DNA of 64,000 nt from Sphingomonas sp. UV9 (GTDB taxonomy: Bacteria; Pseudomonadota; Alphaproteobacteria; Sphingomonadales; Sphingomonadaceae): assembly GCF_004101245.1 (NCBI RefSeq), contig NZ_SCIN01000004.1, positions 1 through 64,000 of the forward strand, written 5' to 3'. Below are positions 38,107 to 48,723 of this stretch, one piece after another. Each line of letters opens with the position of its first letter. Within the stretch, counting starts at the first letter, position 1. A program made the translations under genes and the position numbers. Below the pieces are notes generated by a model. It saw only the letters and a list, made by a program, of their open reading frames with translations. It searched no databases and was not told the DNA's origin.

Positions 38107-41046
38107 ATGACGAACATTTTCCGGGGGCGCCTGCTGGCGTCTAGCCTCCTGGCAGGTATCGCGCTGATCGCGAGCACCGCCGCCCAGGCACAGGATACTG
38201 GCCAGATCTCCACGCCCAATGGCGCTGCGCCCGCAGGCGACCAAGACGCGGCTGCGAATGGCAGCGATATCGTCGTCACCGGCACGCTGGTTCGTAATCC
38301 GAACCTGGTTCAGTCGTCGCCGATCAATTCGGTGACCTCGGAAGAACTGCAGCTTCGCCAGACCAATGTCGCCGAACAGTTCCTGCGCGAGCTTCCCGGC
38401 GTCGTTCCGTCGATCGGCAGCTCGGTGAACAACGGCAACGGCGGCGCATCGACCGTCGATCTTCGTGGCTTGGGTGACAATCGCAACCTCGTCCTCCTCG
38501 ATGGTCAGCGTATCGCGCCGTCGGGGCTTTCCGGCGTCGTCGATCTCAACAACATCCCGCTGGCACTGGTCGAACGTACCGATATCCTGACGGGCGGTGC
38601 GTCCACCACTTACGGTGCCGACGCAGTGGCCGGCGTCGTGAACTTCGTGACCAAGCGCGACTTTTCCGGCGTGGAAGCAAATATCAGCAATCAGATCACG
38701 CAGCGTGGCGACGGCAACGTTTTCCGCGCAGATCTGACGATCGGCGCGAACTTCGGCGACGGTCGCGGCAACGCGGTGTTCAGCGTCGGCTATCAGCAGG
38801 CTGACCCGGTCACGCAGGGCGAACGCGACTTTTCGATCAACAACATCGATTCGTACACCGGCTTGGCAGGTGGGTCGGGCACGACCGTGCCAGGGCGCTT
38901 CACCGGCCTGGGTCTGGGCGCGAACCAGCAGATCGATCCGGCTACCGGTCGGATCGTGCCGACCTTTGCCCTGTTCAACTTCAACCCGCAGAACATCTTC
39001 CAGACGCCGTTCACACGCTACAACATGTTCGGCGCGGCGCATTATGAAGTGACGCCGGGTATCGAGGTCTATAACCGCGGCCTCTTCTCGCGCAACACGG
39101 TTCAAACCGTCATCGCGTCGTCCGGTACGTTCGGCAATGCGTTGACGATCAACTACTCGAATCCCTATCTGCCGGGCCCTGCGCGTGGTCAGATCTGCGC
39201 GGCAAACGGTCTGACCGTCGCACAGTGCAACGCAGCTGCCACTGCTGCACCGGGAAGCGCCGACTACCGCACCTTCACGACCAACGCTTCGCGGCGCTTC
39301 ATCGAGGCCGGGCCGCGCCTGTCGACGTACACCACGACGGTGTTCGACTATACGGCAGGCATCCGCGGCGACATCACCGACACGATCGGCTTCGATTTTG
39401 GCGGTAACTACGGCGAGAGCGAGAATGTTCAGCGTCAGACCGGCAACGGCACGCTGACCCGTTTGCGCCAGGCGTCGCTGGCCACCAGCACCACCGCGTG
39501 CGTCGACGCGTCCAACGGCTGCGTCCCGATCAACCTGTTCGGTGCAGCCGGAACGATCACCCCCGATCAGCTGGGCTATCTTCTGGGCGTCACGAACAGC
39601 ACGCTCACTCGCACGACGATCGCGCAGGCTCACGGCGTTGTGAATGGCGATTTCGGCGTGTCCAGCCCGTTCGCAACGCAGGCGATCTCGTTCGCGCTCG
39701 GTGCCGAATATCGCAAGTATACTGCCGCGGTGATCTCCGACGAACTGACGCAGCGCCCGAACGAAGTGCTGGGCAACGGCGCGGCATCGCCGGACGTTTC
39801 CGGCCAGTACAACGTCAAGGAAGCGTTCGGCGAATTGATCATGCCGCTCGTCGAGGACAAGCCGTTCTTCCACAGCCTGACGCTGGAAGCCGGTGGCCGA
39901 GTTTCCGACTATTCCACGGCCGGAACCAACTGGACCTGGAAGGTCGGCGGCTCCTGGGAGCCCGTCCGCAGCCTGAAGATCCGGGGTAACTACCAGAAGG
40001 CGGCGCGTGCGCCGAACATCGGCGAATTGTTCTCGCCGCTGGTCACAGGGCTCGGTAATTCGGCCAACGACCCTTGCGCGGGTGCTGGTGTCACGGCTGG
40101 CAGCGCTCTGGGCGGCGTCTGCGCCGCACAGATCGTTGCGGGTGGTGGCACGCAGGCTCAGGCCAATGCCCTCGTCGGTACCATTCCTTTGCCGTCGGCG
40201 GGTCAGATCAACGTCACGCAGGGCGGTAACGCTGCTTTGGGTGTCGAGACAGCGAATACCTGGACCATTGGTGCTGTGTTCCAGCCCGATTTCGTCCGCG
40301 GCTTCAACATCAGCGTCGATTACTTCAATATCAAGGTTCGCGATGCGATCACGTCCCCGACGGTCGGCGATGTGTTCTCGGCCTGCTACACGCCGCTTCA
40401 GGCTGCAACGTCGGCTGCCTGCCAGGCGGTTTCGCGTGACCCGGTCGACGGTAGCCTGAACGGTACCGCCGATGGCTTGGCGCTGCCGCTTTCGAACCTG
40501 GGTCGTATCGCGACCGACGGTATTGATCTGGCTGCGAACTATCGCACCGACCTGGGCTTTGCTAATCTTGCATTGTCGTTCATCGGAACCTGGACCAACA
40601 GCAACAAGTTCCAGGCGACGCCGACTTCGGTCAACCGTGAATGCGTCGGCTTTTACAGCGTCAACTGCGCCTCGATCCAGCCGGAGTTCAGCTTCAACCA
40701 GCGGACCACGCTGACCATCGGTGCGGCAGACGTCTCGCTGTTGTGGCGCTATGTCGATGCGGTGAAGTACGAGCCGCTCGCCCTCGCAGACGACATTGAT
40801 GCCGGTGGCGGTCCGCTGGAGCAGTTCCAGCGCATTGGTGCGGAGCATTATTTCGATCTGACGACCCGGTTCGGTGTCACGGACAATTTCGATCTGACGC
40901 TGTCGGCAATGAACCTGCTCGACAACAAGCCGAAGGTTGTCGGTGCGTCGATCGGCGATACCGCCTTCAACAGCGGCAACGTCTACCCCTCGACGTACGA
41001 TGCCCTGGGTCGCCGTTTCGCAGCAAGTGCCCGCCTTCGGTTCTGA
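38107..41046 (+). CDS. TonB-dependent receptor
   Basis: The 979-residue protein has a signal peptide (TNIFRGRLLASSLLAGIALI...AQAQ), a TonB-box-like DIVVTGT at about 54-60, a plug domain (60-210: SPINSVTSEELQLRQTNVAE, RGLGDNRNLVLLDGQRIAP, STTYGADAVAGVVNFVTKRD) and a beta barrel ending RRFAASARLRF with the terminal Phe needed for insertion. It imports a scarce nutrient, unidentified, through the outer membrane. Cysteine pairs in barrel loops (QICAANGLTVAQCNAA, ACVDASNGCVP) are common in sphingomonad receptors. It stands alone with its own terminator. Confidence 0.96.
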   Translation: MTNIFRGRLLASSLLAGIALIASTAAQAQDTGQISTPNGAAPAGDQDAAANGSDIVVTGTLVRNPNLVQSSPINSVTSEELQLRQTNVAEQFLRELPGVVPSIGSSVNNGNGGASTVDLRGLGDNRNLVLLDGQRIAPSGLSGVVDLNNIPLALVERTDILTGGASTTYGADAVAGVVNFVTKRDFSGVEANISNQITQRGDGNVFRADLTIGANFGDGRGNAVFSVGYQQADPVTQGERDFSINNIDSYTGLAGGSGTTVPGRFTGLGLGANQQIDPATGRIVPTFALFNFNPQNIFQTPFTRYNMFGAAHYEVTPGIEVYNRGLFSRNTVQTVIASSGTFGNALTINYSNPYLPGPARGQICAANGLTVAQCNAAATAAPGSADYRTFTTNASRRFIEAGPRLSTYTTTVFDYTAGIRGDITDTIGFDFGGNYGESENVQRQTGNGTLTRLRQASLATSTTACVDASNGCVPINLFGAAGTITPDQLGYLLGVTNSTLTRTTIAQAHGVVNGDFGVSSPFATQAISFALGAEYRKYTAAVISDELTQRPNEVLGNGAASPDVSGQYNVKEAFGELIMPLVEDKPFFHSLTLEAGGRVSDYSTAGTNWTWKVGGSWEPVRSLKIRGNYQKAARAPNIGELFSPLVTGLGNSANDPCAGAGVTAGSALGGVCAAQIVAGGGTQAQANALVGTIPLPSAGQINVTQGGNAALGVETANTWTIGAVFQPDFVRGFNISVDYFNIKVRDAITSPTVGDVFSACYTPLQAATSAACQAVSRDPVDGSLNGTADGLALPLSNLGRIATDGIDLAANYRTDLGFANLALSFIGTWTNSNKFQATPTSVNRECVGFYSVNCASIQPEFSFNQRTTLTIGAADVSLLWRYVDAVKYEPLALADDIDAGGGPLEQFQRIGAEHYFDLTTRFGVTDNFDLTLSAMNLLDNKPKVVGASIGDTAFNSGNVYPSTYDALGRRFAASARLRF

Positions 41047-41077
41047 TCTGAGGCGGATCTGACTAACCAACTATACG

Positions 41078-41109
41078 ACGGAGGTGGGCCAGTCCCGCCT
41101 CCGTTTTTT
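41078..41109 (+). terminator. Rho-independent terminator of TonB receptor
   Basis: An 11-bp stem (one G-T pair) from ACGGAGGTGGG with a short loop is followed by six T residues. It lies 32 nt past the stop codon. Confidence 0.9.
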
Positions 41110-41173
41110 GTTTGAGCGTGGCGATCGGCGTTGATAGTCTTCGATGTCAGATGGCGTAATCGAGGGAATAGCG

Positions 41174-41437
41174 ATGACGATCAGCATTATCCTGTTTGCG
41201 TTGACCATGGCGGGTGCACCACCAACGCTACAAACTAACGCAGCGGCAAGTGAACCGGCGACACAAGCGGTTAAGGACGAGTCAAAGCCAATCTGCCGTC
41301 GCTATGCGCAAGTTGGATCGAACATCGCGCGACGTAAGGTCTGTATGAGCAAGACCGAGTGGGACCAGTTGGCGCGCTCCAGCCAGGCGTTGGGACGAAG
41401 CATGCTACCCGCCCTGACGGTTCCCGGCGCTCAGTAG
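41174..41437 (+). CDS. small secreted protein with conserved Cys pair
   Basis: The 87-residue protein has a signal peptide (MTISIILFALTMAGAP) and a core PICRRYAQVGSNIARRKVCM followed by SKTEWDQL. This C-x(14-16)-C-x(2)-K-x-E-W pattern recurs in many tiny sphingomonad secreted proteins and suggests one disulfide in the periplasm. Function unknown. ATG 41174 fits the signal peptide better than the upstream ATG at 41144. Confidence 0.7.
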   Translation: MTISIILFALTMAGAPPTLQTNAAASEPATQAVKDESKPICRRYAQVGSNIARRKVCMSKTEWDQLARSSQALGRSMLPALTVPGAQ

Positions 41438-41696
41438 GAGGCCGCATCTCTTTGTTCCGCCGATCTCCTGGGAGGCGGAGCGTGAGATAGGCGAACGGCG
41501 AATAGCTGCGCTGCGACTACTGCAGGACCCTGGTGAGTCTAGCCTTGTCGGCTATCTTCACTACAGTCCCGTAGCAGGTTTCCCGCTAACGACCCGGCGA
41601 TGGTATATCCGCATCGTCAGCGGTGATACAGCCAGACGCGGTTCGTCACAGGTGGCAGCGTCTGCTTGGGGCGTCGAGTCGACATTAGCGCTGGCC
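41438..41696. other. stretch without a supportable gene
   Basis: This 259-bp stretch after the small secreted gene gives no convincing ORF in any frame. It precedes the clpB stop codon on the opposite strand. No hairpin with a T tract was seen. Confidence 0.5.
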
Positions 41697-44273
41697 TCAG
41701 ACCACCAGCACCAGCCTTCCGTCGCCCTCGTCGACCTTGACCGTCGAGCCGTCCCTTACCTCGCCGCGCAGGATCATGTCGGCGAGCGGATCCTGCAGAT
41801 AGCGCTGGACCGCGCGCTTCAACGGCCGTGCGCCGTACACCGGATCATAGCCCACCCGGCCAAGCCACGCGCGCGCCGCATCCGTCAGGTCTAGGACGAT
41901 CTTGCGATCCGCCAGCAGCTTGTCGACACGGCTCACCTGGATGTCGACGATCGGTGCCATGTGCGCCTGGCCCAGGCGGTGGAACAGGATCACCTCGTCC
42001 AACCGGTTGAGGAACTCCGGCCGGAAATGCGCGCGGACGATCTCCATCACCTGCGGCTCGACCGACGACACGTCGTCGCCCTCCGCCATGTTCGCCAGAT
42101 ACTGGCTGCCGAGATTGCTCGTCAGGATGATCAGCGTGTTGCTGAAATCCACCGTGCGACCCTGGCCGTCGGTCAGCCGCCCGTCGTCGAGCACCTGCAG
42201 CAGCACGTTGAACACGTCGCCGTGCGCCTTCTCGACCTCGTCGAACAGGATCACCTGGTACGGCCGCCGCCGCACCGCCTCGGTCAGCACGCCGCCCTCC
42301 TCATAGCCGACATAGCCCGGCGGCGCGCCGATCAGCCGCGCGACCGCGTGCTTCTCCATATATTCGCTCATGTCGATGCGGACCATCGCGGCGGGATCGT
42401 CGAACAGGAATTCGGCGAGCGCCTTGGTCAGCTCGGTCTTGCCGACGCCGGTCGGCCCGAGGAACAGGAACGACCCCAGCGGCCGGTTCGGATCCTGCAA
42501 CCCCGCGCGCGCACGGCGGACCGCGGTCGACACGGCCTTCACCGCATGCGCCTGGCCGATCACGCGCTTGCCGATCGTCGCCTCCATCGCGAGCAATTTG
42601 TCGCGCTCGCCCTGCAGCATCCGTTCGACCGGGATGCCGGTCCAGCGGCTGACGACGCCGGCGATATCGTCCGCGGTCACTTCCTCGCGCAGCATCGCGC
42701 CCTTGGTCGCGCCCGCCGCCTCGTCGAGCTGGCGCTGCAACCCCGGAATCGTGCCGTAGGACAGCTCGCCCGCCTTGGCGAGATCGCCCGAGCGCTGCGC
42801 CTGCTCCAGCTCCAGCCGCGCGGCGTCGAGCTGTTCCTTGACCCGTGCCTCGGCGTTGATCTTGTCCTTCTCGCCCTTCCACCGCGTCGTCAGCGCGGCC
42901 GACTGCTCCTCCAGGTTGACGAGTTCGCCTTCCAGCGTGTCGAGCCGGTCGACCGACGCGTCGTCGGTCTCGCGCTTCAACGCCTCGCGTTCGATCTTCA
43001 GCTGGATGATCCGCCGGTCGAGATTTTCGATCGCCTCGGGCTTCGACTCGACCTCCATGCGTATGCGCGAGGCGGCCTCGTCCATCAAATCAATGGCTTT
43101 GTCGGGGAGGAAGCGGTCGGTGATGTAGCGGTTCGACAGCGTCGACGCGGCGACGATCGCGCCGTCGGTGATCCGCACGCCGTGATGGAGTTCGTACTTC
43201 TCCTTCAGCCCTCGCAGGATCGAGATCGTGTCCTCGACGGTCGGTTCGCCGACCATTACCGGCTGGAACCGCCGCTGCAACGCGGGGTCCTTCTCGACAT
43301 ATTTGCGATATTCGTCGAGCGTGGTCGCGCCGACGCAGTGGAGCTCACCGCGCGCCAAGGCCGGTTTCAGCAGATTGCCCGCATCCATCGCGCCCTCGGA
43401 TTTGCCCGCGCCGATCAGCTGGTGCATCTCGTCGATGAACAGGATGACGTCGCCCTCGGCGGCCTTCACCTCGTCGAGCACGCCCTTCAGCCGCTCCTCG
43501 AATTCGCCGCGATATTTCGCGCCCGCGATCAGCGAGCCCATGTCGAGCGACATGAGGCGGCGGTCCTTCAGCGTATCGGGCACGTCGCCATTGGCGATGC
43601 GTAATGCGAGACCTTCGGCGATCGCGGTCTTGCCGACGCCGGGTTCGCCGATCAGCGCCGGGTTGTTCTTGGTCCGGCGTGCGAGGATCTGGATCGTGCG
43701 GCGGATCTCCTCGTCGCGGCCGATCACGGGATCGAGCTTGCCGTCGCGCGCCGCCTGAGTCAGGTCGCGTGCGAATTTCTTCAGCGCGTCATAGCGGTCC
43801 TCGGCGCCCGCGGTGTCCGCGGTGCGGCCCTGGCGGACGGCGTTGATCGCGGTGTTGAGCCCCTCGGGCGTCACGCCGCCGGCCTTCAACGCCTTGCCCG
43901 CGGCGGTGTTGAGCGATAGCGCGAGCGCGACGAGCAGCCGCTCGACGGTGACGAAGCTGTCGCCCGACTTGGTCGCGATCTGCTCGGCCTGGTCGAGCAC
44001 GCGGACTGCGTCGTTGTCGATCCCCGGCGTGGTCTGCGCGCCCGATCCCGATACGACCGGGATCTTGGCGAGCGCCAGATCGGTTTCGGACGTCGCGCGC
44101 TTGGCGTCGCCGCCGGCCGCCGCAATCAGCCCGGCGGCCATGCCCTGCTCGTCCTCGAGCAATGCCTTCAACAGATGCTCGGGCGCGATCCGCTGATGGT
44201 TCATGCGGATCGCCACGGTCTGCGCGGACTGAAGGAAGCCCTTCGCGCGGTCGGAGAATTTTTCGATGTTCAT
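41697..44273 (-). CDS. clpB: ATP-dependent disaggregase ClpB
   Basis: The 858-residue protein has the Clp_N domain (1-150: [20 protein letters not shown]), AAA1 with GEPGVGKT, the long coiled-coil M-domain (about 410-530), AAA2 with [12 protein letters not shown] and the C-terminal D2-small domain. It extracts proteins from aggregates with DnaK and small Hsps; a small Hsp is encoded at 3.4-3.9 kb in this window. CAGGGA precedes ATG 44273. A sigma-32-type promoter lies just upstream. Confidence 0.98.
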   Translation of the reverse strand: MNIEKFSDRAKGFLQSAQTVAIRMNHQRIAPEHLLKALLEDEQGMAAGLIAAAGGDAKRATSETDLALAKIPVVSGSGAQTTPGIDNDAVRVLDQAEQIATKSGDSFVTVERLLVALALSLNTAAGKALKAGGVTPEGLNTAINAVRQGRTADTAGAEDRYDALKKFARDLTQAARDGKLDPVIGRDEEIRRTIQILARRTKNNPALIGEPGVGKTAIAEGLALRIANGDVPDTLKDRRLMSLDMGSLIAGAKYRGEFEERLKGVLDEVKAAEGDVILFIDEMHQLIGAGKSEGAMDAGNLLKPALARGELHCVGATTLDEYRKYVEKDPALQRRFQPVMVGEPTVEDTISILRGLKEKYELHHGVRITDGAIVAASTLSNRYITDRFLPDKAIDLMDEAASRIRMEVESKPEAIENLDRRIIQLKIEREALKRETDDASVDRLDTLEGELVNLEEQSAALTTRWKGEKDKINAEARVKEQLDAARLELEQAQRSGDLAKAGELSYGTIPGLQRQLDEAAGATKGAMLREEVTADDIAGVVSRWTGIPVERMLQGERDKLLAMEATIGKRVIGQAHAVKAVSTAVRRARAGLQDPNRPLGSFLFLGPTGVGKTELTKALAEFLFDDPAAMVRIDMSEYMEKHAVARLIGAPPGYVGYEEGGVLTEAVRRRPYQVILFDEVEKAHGDVFNVLLQVLDDGRLTDGQGRTVDFSNTLIILTSNLGSQYLANMAEGDDVSSVEPQVMEIVRAHFRPEFLNRLDEVILFHRLGQAHMAPIVDIQVSRVDKLLADRKIVLDLTDAARAWLGRVGYDPVYGARPLKRAVQRYLQDPLADMILRGEVRDGSTVKVDEGDGRLVLVV

Positions 44274-44300
44274 CGGTATATCCCTGTGGTCGTGGGGCAG

Positions 44301-44328
44301 AGATGGTGTTGTATTTGGGCAACACAAG
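44301..44328 (-). promoter_or_regulatory. sigma-32 (RpoH) promoter of clpB
   Basis: On the minus strand CTTGTGT, 13 nt, then CACCATCT fit the RpoH consensus CTTG...CCCCATnT with one mismatch in the -10 element. The -10 lies 28 nt before the clpB ATG. ClpB is a classic RpoH target, so sequence and biology agree. Confidence 0.75.
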
Positions 44329-44413
44329 AGGCGGCGCTGACCCGATGCTAGGGCGGCCCGCGGCGCGCCGGAATAGCGTTTATTCTCGGTATCTAAGCGG
44401 GCCTGTCATCGCT

Positions 44414-44860
44414 ATGTTCAGCATGGCGTGCTATGTGTCATGCGTGACAAAAGCGATTCCCCATATCTACGCCATCGGCATCGAGCCGGCCGACATCGAC
44501 TTCATGGGTCACGTCAACAACGCGAATTATCTGAAGTGGGTACAGGCCGCCGTGATCGATCACTGGCAACGCCTCGCACCCGCCGAAGCGGTAGCCGGGC
44601 ATCTGTGGGTCGCGCTGAAACACGAGATCACGTACCGCAAACCGGCGTTCCTCGACGACGACGTCATCGCGACGGTGCTGCTGGAAAAGGTGCAGGGCGC
44701 GCGCGCGTTCTACGAGACGATCATCAAGCGCGGCGAGGATGTGCTCGCCGAGGTGAAGTCCAGCTGGTGCTGCCTGGATGCGGAAACGCTCCGGCCGTCG
44801 CGCCTGACGAACAACGTGATCGAGCATTTCTTTCCGAAGGATCCGGCGGCGGCAGCCTGA
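44414..44860 (+). CDS. acyl-CoA thioesterase (4HBT hotdog family)
   Basis: The 148-residue hotdog protein has the 4HBT motif EPADIDFMGHVNNANYLKWV (Asp and His-Val-Asn-Asn), then the long helix and strands VALKHEITYRKPAFLDDDVI. It hydrolyses short acyl-CoA thioesters or a 4-hydroxybenzoyl-type substrate. The start is uncertain: ATG 44414, ATG 44423 and GTG 44444 (VTKAIPHIYAIG, the most family-like N-terminus) are all possible; no clear Shine-Dalgarno decides. It diverges from clpB. Confidence 0.85.
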   Translation: MFSMACYVSCVTKAIPHIYAIGIEPADIDFMGHVNNANYLKWVQAAVIDHWQRLAPAEAVAGHLWVALKHEITYRKPAFLDDDVIATVLLEKVQGARAFYETIIKRGEDVLAEVKSSWCCLDAETLRPSRLTNNVIEHFFPKDPAAAA

Positions 44861-44874
44861 TCAAGACCACGTAA

Positions 44875-44977
44875 CCACCCCGGCGAAGGCCGGGGCCCAA
44901 TTGGGAAGGTCGCAGTAACGGCGCGTTGCCTTAGTTACCGCCGTCCCCCAATTGGGCCCCGGCCTTCGCCGGGGTGG
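44875..44977. repeat. palindromic intergenic element, class A copy 2
   Basis: Arms with CCCCGGCGAAGGCCGGGG and CCAATTGG flank a 43-base centre that resembles the centre of copy 1 (AAGG-CGCAGTAA...CG). It lies between the stop codons of the convergent thioesterase and regulator genes and could end both transcripts. Confidence 0.93.
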
Positions 44978-45001
44978 TGCGAGGAGGGGCAAAGGCCCCC
45001 G

Positions 45002-46396
45002 CTAGACAACCTCATACGGCACAGCCCCACGACGGTCGGGATCCACCCGGATCGCACTCGCCGCCGGCGGAAACGCCCGCTGGTCGCAGTCCGTCCGCAA
45101 ACATATCCGGCACGAAGACCCGATCGGCGTCGCAATCCCCCCGGTCCCCAACGCATCGGCATAGATGAACTCCGACGCGTTCGCCTCTTCGCACCCCAGC
45201 GCCACCGCATAACGCCGCGCCGGCCGCGTGTACGTCTCCGACGGCTTCACCAGCCCCTTCGCCATCGAGACGTAGCGGATGCCGTCGGTCGTCTCGATCA
45301 GCTGAGTCAGGATCCGGTCGGGGATCGCGACCGCCTCATGGACGATCCACAGGGGACACGCCCCCCCGAACCGCGCGAACTGGAGGCGGGTGGCGGAGTG
45401 CCGCTTGGTGATGTTCCCCGCCATGTCGACGCGGCAGAAGAAGAACGGGATGCCGAGCGCCCCCGGCCGCTGCAACGTCGACAGCCGGTGACACGTCTGC
45501 TCGAAGCTCGTCCCGAAGATCCGCCGCAACCGGTCGATATCGTGGCGGACGGTGCGCGCCTCGCTGCGGAACCGCGTATAGGGCATCACGATCGCCCCCG
45601 CGGCATAGTTGGTCAGCCCCGCGGTGAGCAGCGCGCGCGCGGTTTCCGACGCCATGTCCGACGCCGCGACGATCCCGCCGATCACATCGCCGAACTCATG
45701 CCGCGCGACCTGATGCGCGAGCGAGAACAAGGTCGTCTCGCCCGGTTGCGACCCGTCGAGGCTCAGCGTGGCGCCATCATAATCGCGCAACGGCGCGGCG
45801 AGCGCGCCCGAGATCGCCACCGCCACGCCGCGCGCCGCCAGCCGCGCCTCCAGCGCCGCCACGCGGTCCGCCCCCAAAGTCTCGCCGATCTCCTCCGCCC
45901 GCCGATCGAGCGCATCGACATAATTGCCCGCCGCATGAAACCAGTCGCGCACGTCCTCCCACGGCAGCAACCCCGGCGCGCCCGATCCCGCCACCAGCCG
46001 GTCATCGAGCGCGCGCAACTGCTCCTGCGCGCGGCGATACGCGTCGTGCATCGCGACGAGGCGTTGCGCCAGCACCGGCTGGTGCTTGACCGCGCGCCGC
46101 ACCGCCGTCTCGTCCAGCGCAGGCGCGGCGACGCTCGTGTCCGACACCGCCTCCAGCGTCGCGATCAGCAGCGCGGTATCGTCCGCCGCATCGATGCTGC
46201 CCCAGTCGGCGGGAAATTCTCGCGCGAGCGTGACGAGCACGGCCTCCGTCACCGGCCGATCGCCATTCTCGATCTGCGACAGATAGCTGACCGACAGCCC
46301 GATCCGCGCCGCCATCGCCGCTTGGCTGATGCCCAGCGTGGCGCGGAGCGCGCGCAACCGGTGTCCGACGAAGAGGCGACGAGGTGGTGTTGGCAT
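45002..46396 (-). CDS. pccR: propionyl-CoA/short-chain acyl regulator (PccR-type)
   Basis: The 464-residue protein has an XRE-type HTH (10-65: [34 protein letters not shown]), an ImmA/IrrE-like middle region (DUF2083 family) and a C-terminal short-chain-fatty-acyl sensing part with a Cys cluster ([15 protein letters not shown]). PccR of Rhodobacter sphaeroides activates propionyl-CoA carboxylase and methylmalonyl-CoA genes and binds TTTGCAAA boxes. Here it diverges from pccB with such boxes in the gap, so the assignment is firm at family level. It senses propionyl-CoA by inference. Confidence 0.88.
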   Translation of the reverse strand: MPTPPRRLFVGHRLRALRATLGISQAAMAARIGLSVSYLSQIENGDRPVTEAVLVTLAREFPADWGSIDAADDTALLIATLEAVSDTSVAAPALDETAVRRAVKHQPVLAQRLVAMHDAYRRAQEQLRALDDRLVAGSGAPGLLPWEDVRDWFHAAGNYVDALDRRAEEIGETLGADRVAALEARLAARGVAVAISGALAAPLRDYDGATLSLDGSQPGETTLFSLAHQVARHEFGDVIGGIVAASDMASETARALLTAGLTNYAAGAIVMPYTRFRSEARTVRHDIDRLRRIFGTSFEQTCHRLSTLQRPGALGIPFFFCRVDMAGNITKRHSATRLQFARFGGACPLWIVHEAVAIPDRILTQLIETTDGIRYVSMAKGLVKPSETYTRPARRYAVALGCEEANASEFIYADALGTGGIATPIGSSCRICLRTDCDQRAFPPAASAIRVDPDRRGAVPYEVV

Positions 46397-46409
46397 GTCG
46401 CTGGCCTAG

Positions 46410-46440
46410 TTTGCAAACATGTGGCCGACAAGTTTGCAAC
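46410..46440. promoter_or_regulatory. PccR operator: two TTTGCAAA-type boxes
   Basis: TTTGCAAA at 46410-46417 and TTTGCAAC at 46433-46440 (15 nt apart) lie in the 101-bp gap between pccR and pccB; a third weaker ATTTGCG follows at 46446-46452. The published R. sphaeroides site is a TTTGCAAA pair with a short spacer. The first box is only 14 bp from the pccR start, so autoregulation is likely. Confidence 0.75.
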
Positions 46441-46497
46441 ATTGCATTTGCGCGAAGCGTCCCGCTCTGTGAAGGCCAGCAACGGGACGGAGAGACG

Positions 46498-48024
46498 ATG
46501 TCATCGACGATCGAAGAGCTTGAACGACGCCGCGAAGCCGCAAGAGTGGGCGGGGGTATCAAGCGGATCGCAGCGCAGCACGCCAAGGGCAAGCTCACCG
46601 CGAGGGAGCGCCTTGACGTGCTGCTGGACGAGGGATCGTTCGAGGAGCTCGACATGTATGTCGAGCATAACTGCGTCGATTTCGGCATGCAGGATCAGGT
46701 GATCCCCGGCGACGGCGTGGTCACCGGATCGGGCACGATCAACGGCCGCCTCGTGTTCGTGTTCAGCCAGGATTTCACCGTCTTCGGCGGCTCCTTGAGC
46801 GAACGCCACGCGCAGAAGATTTGCAAGGTGATGGACAGCGCTATGAAGGTCGGCGCGCCGATCATCGGCCTCAACGACAGCGGCGGCGCGCGCATCCAGG
46901 AGGGGGTCGCCTCGCTTGGCGGCTATGCCGAGGTGTTCCAGCGCAACGCGCTCGCGTCCGGCGTCGTGCCGCAGCTTTCGCTCATCATGGGCCCCTGCGC
47001 CGGCGGTGCGGTCTACAGCCCGGCAATGACCGACTTCATCTTCATGGTGAAGGATTCGAGCTATATGTTCGTCACCGGCCCCGACGTGGTGAAGACGGTC
47101 ACGAACGAGGTCGTGACGCAGGAGGCGCTGGGCGGCGCTGTCACGCACACCACCAAGACGTCGGTCGCCGACAACGCGTTCGAGAACGATATCGAGGCGC
47201 TGCTCGCGGCGCGCGACTTCTTCGATTTCCTGCCCGAATCGAACCGCGCGGGCGTGCCCGAGCGCCCGACCGCGGACGAGTGGGACCGGATCGAGGAGAG
47301 CCTCGACACGCTGATCCCGGCCTCGGCGAACCAGCCCTACGACATGCACGAGCTGATCCGGAAGACCGTCGACGAAGGCGATTTCTTCGAGACCCAGCCG
47401 GCGCATGCGGCCAACATCATCACCGGCTTCGGCCGGATCGAGGGGCGCACCGTCGGCTTCGTCGCGAACCAGCCGATGGTGCTGGCGGGCGTGCTCGACA
47501 TCAATTCGTCGAAGAAGGCGGCGCGGTTCGTGCGCTTCTGCGACGCGTTCGAGATCCCGATCGTGACGTTCGTCGACGTCCCCGGCTTCCTGCCCGGCAC
47601 CGCGCAGGAGCATAACGGCATCATCAAGCACGGCGCGAAACTGCTGTTCGCCTATGCCGAGGCGACCGTGCCCAAGATCACCGTCATCACGCGCAAGGCG
47701 TATGGCGGCGCGTACGACGTGATGGCGTCGAAGCACCTGCGTGGCGACCTTAACTATGCCTGGCCCACCGCCGAGATCGCGGTGATGGGCGCGAAAGGCG
47801 CAGTCGAGATCATCTTCCGCGGCAAGACGCCCGAAGAGATCGCCGAGCGCACCGCGGAATACGAGGCGCGCTTCGCCAACCCGTTCGTCGCGGCGAGCAA
47901 GGGGTTCATCGACGAGGTGATCCAGCCCCACTCCACCCGCCGCCGCATCGCGCTGGGCCTGCGGAAGCTCCGCGGCAAAGCGCTCGAGAATCCGTGGAAG
48001 AAGCATGATAACATCCCGCTGTGA
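46498..48024 (+). CDS. pccB: propionyl-CoA carboxylase beta subunit
   Basis: The 508-residue carboxyltransferase has [20 protein letters not shown] (biotin/oxyanion region), [40 protein letters not shown] and the C-terminal [16 protein letters not shown]. It transfers CO2 from biotin on PccA to propionyl-CoA, forming (S)-methylmalonyl-CoA. It is the first gene of the propionate module; its partner pccA lies 6 kb downstream. Controlled by the TTTGCAAA boxes. Confidence 0.97.
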   Translation: MSSTIEELERRREAARVGGGIKRIAAQHAKGKLTARERLDVLLDEGSFEELDMYVEHNCVDFGMQDQVIPGDGVVTGSGTINGRLVFVFSQDFTVFGGSLSERHAQKICKVMDSAMKVGAPIIGLNDSGGARIQEGVASLGGYAEVFQRNALASGVVPQLSLIMGPCAGGAVYSPAMTDFIFMVKDSSYMFVTGPDVVKTVTNEVVTQEALGGAVTHTTKTSVADNAFENDIEALLAARDFFDFLPESNRAGVPERPTADEWDRIEESLDTLIPASANQPYDMHELIRKTVDEGDFFETQPAHAANIITGFGRIEGRTVGFVANQPMVLAGVLDINSSKKAARFVRFCDAFEIPIVTFVDVPGFLPGTAQEHNGIIKHGAKLLFAYAEATVPKITVITRKAYGGAYDVMASKHLRGDLNYAWPTAEIAVMGAKGAVEIIFRGKTPEEIAERTAEYEARFANPFVAASKGFIDEVIQPHSTRRRIALGLRKLRGKALENPWKKHDNIPL

Positions 48025-48159
48025 CCCGGTACGTCACGCGGACCAGTCCTCGACCCGTCAACTCGGCGAAAGCTGGGGGCTGGGGTTGCAGGGGGCCGGC
48101 CGGCGGATTGAGATCCCAGTCTCTGCTGGGGTGACGACGTCTACGGGGACGGAGGTTTG
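48025..48159. repeat. intergenic short inverted repeats
   Basis: The gap after pccB contains a CCCAG-N6-CTGGG hairpin (about 48115-48132) and further G/C-rich inverted blocks (GCTGGGGGCTGGGG, GGGGCCGGCCGGCGG). They look like another small dispersed repeat and possible terminator. No gene. Confidence 0.45.
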
Positions 48160-48666
48160 ATGTTCGCGTTTCTCCTGCTTCTGCAAGCCACTTCGCCCAC
48201 CCCTGCGTGGAAACTCGCCGATCGCAGCAGCCCGGCGGGTGTGCGCAGCATATCCGCATCGGTCACCGGCAATGACGGGCTCTCGCGGTTCGTCGTGAAG
48301 TGCGACGTCGCGTCCGAACCGATCGTGTCGATCCAGTTCATCCAGCCGCAGCCGCTCGGGTCGGGCGCCGACAAGCCGGTCGCGGTGCGCTTCGATGGCG
48401 GGCCCGCCTTCACCTATAACTGGCAGTTCCCCGGAACCGGTACCTACACCGCTGATCCCGGGGCAATCACCAAGCTGACGACGTTCTTGGTGAAGGCGAA
48501 GACGTTGCGGGTCGAGACGACCAACGGCGCGAACTTCGCAGTACAGGCGAATTTCGTCGCGCCGCCCAGCGATGCGATGGTGCGGCAGGTGCTCGGTGTT
48601 TGCGGGTACACGCTCGGCATCGTCCCGCCGCCGCCCCCCAAGCCGGCAGCGGAGCCGGTGCAGTGA
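48160..48666 (+). CDS. secreted hypothetical protein (invasion-associated IalB-like shape)
   Basis: The 168-residue protein has a short hydrophobic leader (MFAFLLLLQATSPTPAW) and a beta-rich core: DGLSRFVVKCDVASEPIVSI, KTLRVETTNGANFAVQANFV, then APPSDAMVRQVLGVCGY, with two Cys that could pair. The tail is Pro-rich. The layout resembles periplasmic IalB-type proteins but I see no decisive motif. It lies between pccB and the RHH gene and may simply be carried in the module. Confidence 0.7.
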   Translation: MFAFLLLLQATSPTPAWKLADRSSPAGVRSISASVTGNDGLSRFVVKCDVASEPIVSIQFIQPQPLGSGADKPVAVRFDGGPAFTYNWQFPGTGTYTADPGAITKLTTFLVKAKTLRVETTNGANFAVQANFVAPPSDAMVRQVLGVCGYTLGIVPPPPPKPAAEPVQ

Positions 48667-48695
48667 TCCATCATTGTATCCGCCTCGCCCGCACA

Positions 48696-48712
48696 TTATC
48701 ATGTCATGATAA
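48696..48712. promoter_or_regulatory. perfect 8+8 palindrome over the RHH gene promoter/RBS
   Basis: TTATCATG-T-CATGATAA is a perfect inverted repeat ending inside the AAGGAG that serves the ATG at 48724. Its left arm overlaps a possible -10 (TTATCA). Ribbon-helix-helix proteins typically bind such sites over their own promoters, so autorepression by the product of the next gene is the simplest reading. Confidence 0.6.
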
Positions 48713-48723
48713 GGAGTCGTGAC

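Noticed and set aside
38014-41070. 1018-codon open frame antisense to the TonB receptor
   Set aside because: Same reason; long antisense frames are common at this GC content and the sense protein has a signal peptide, plug and C-terminal Phe.
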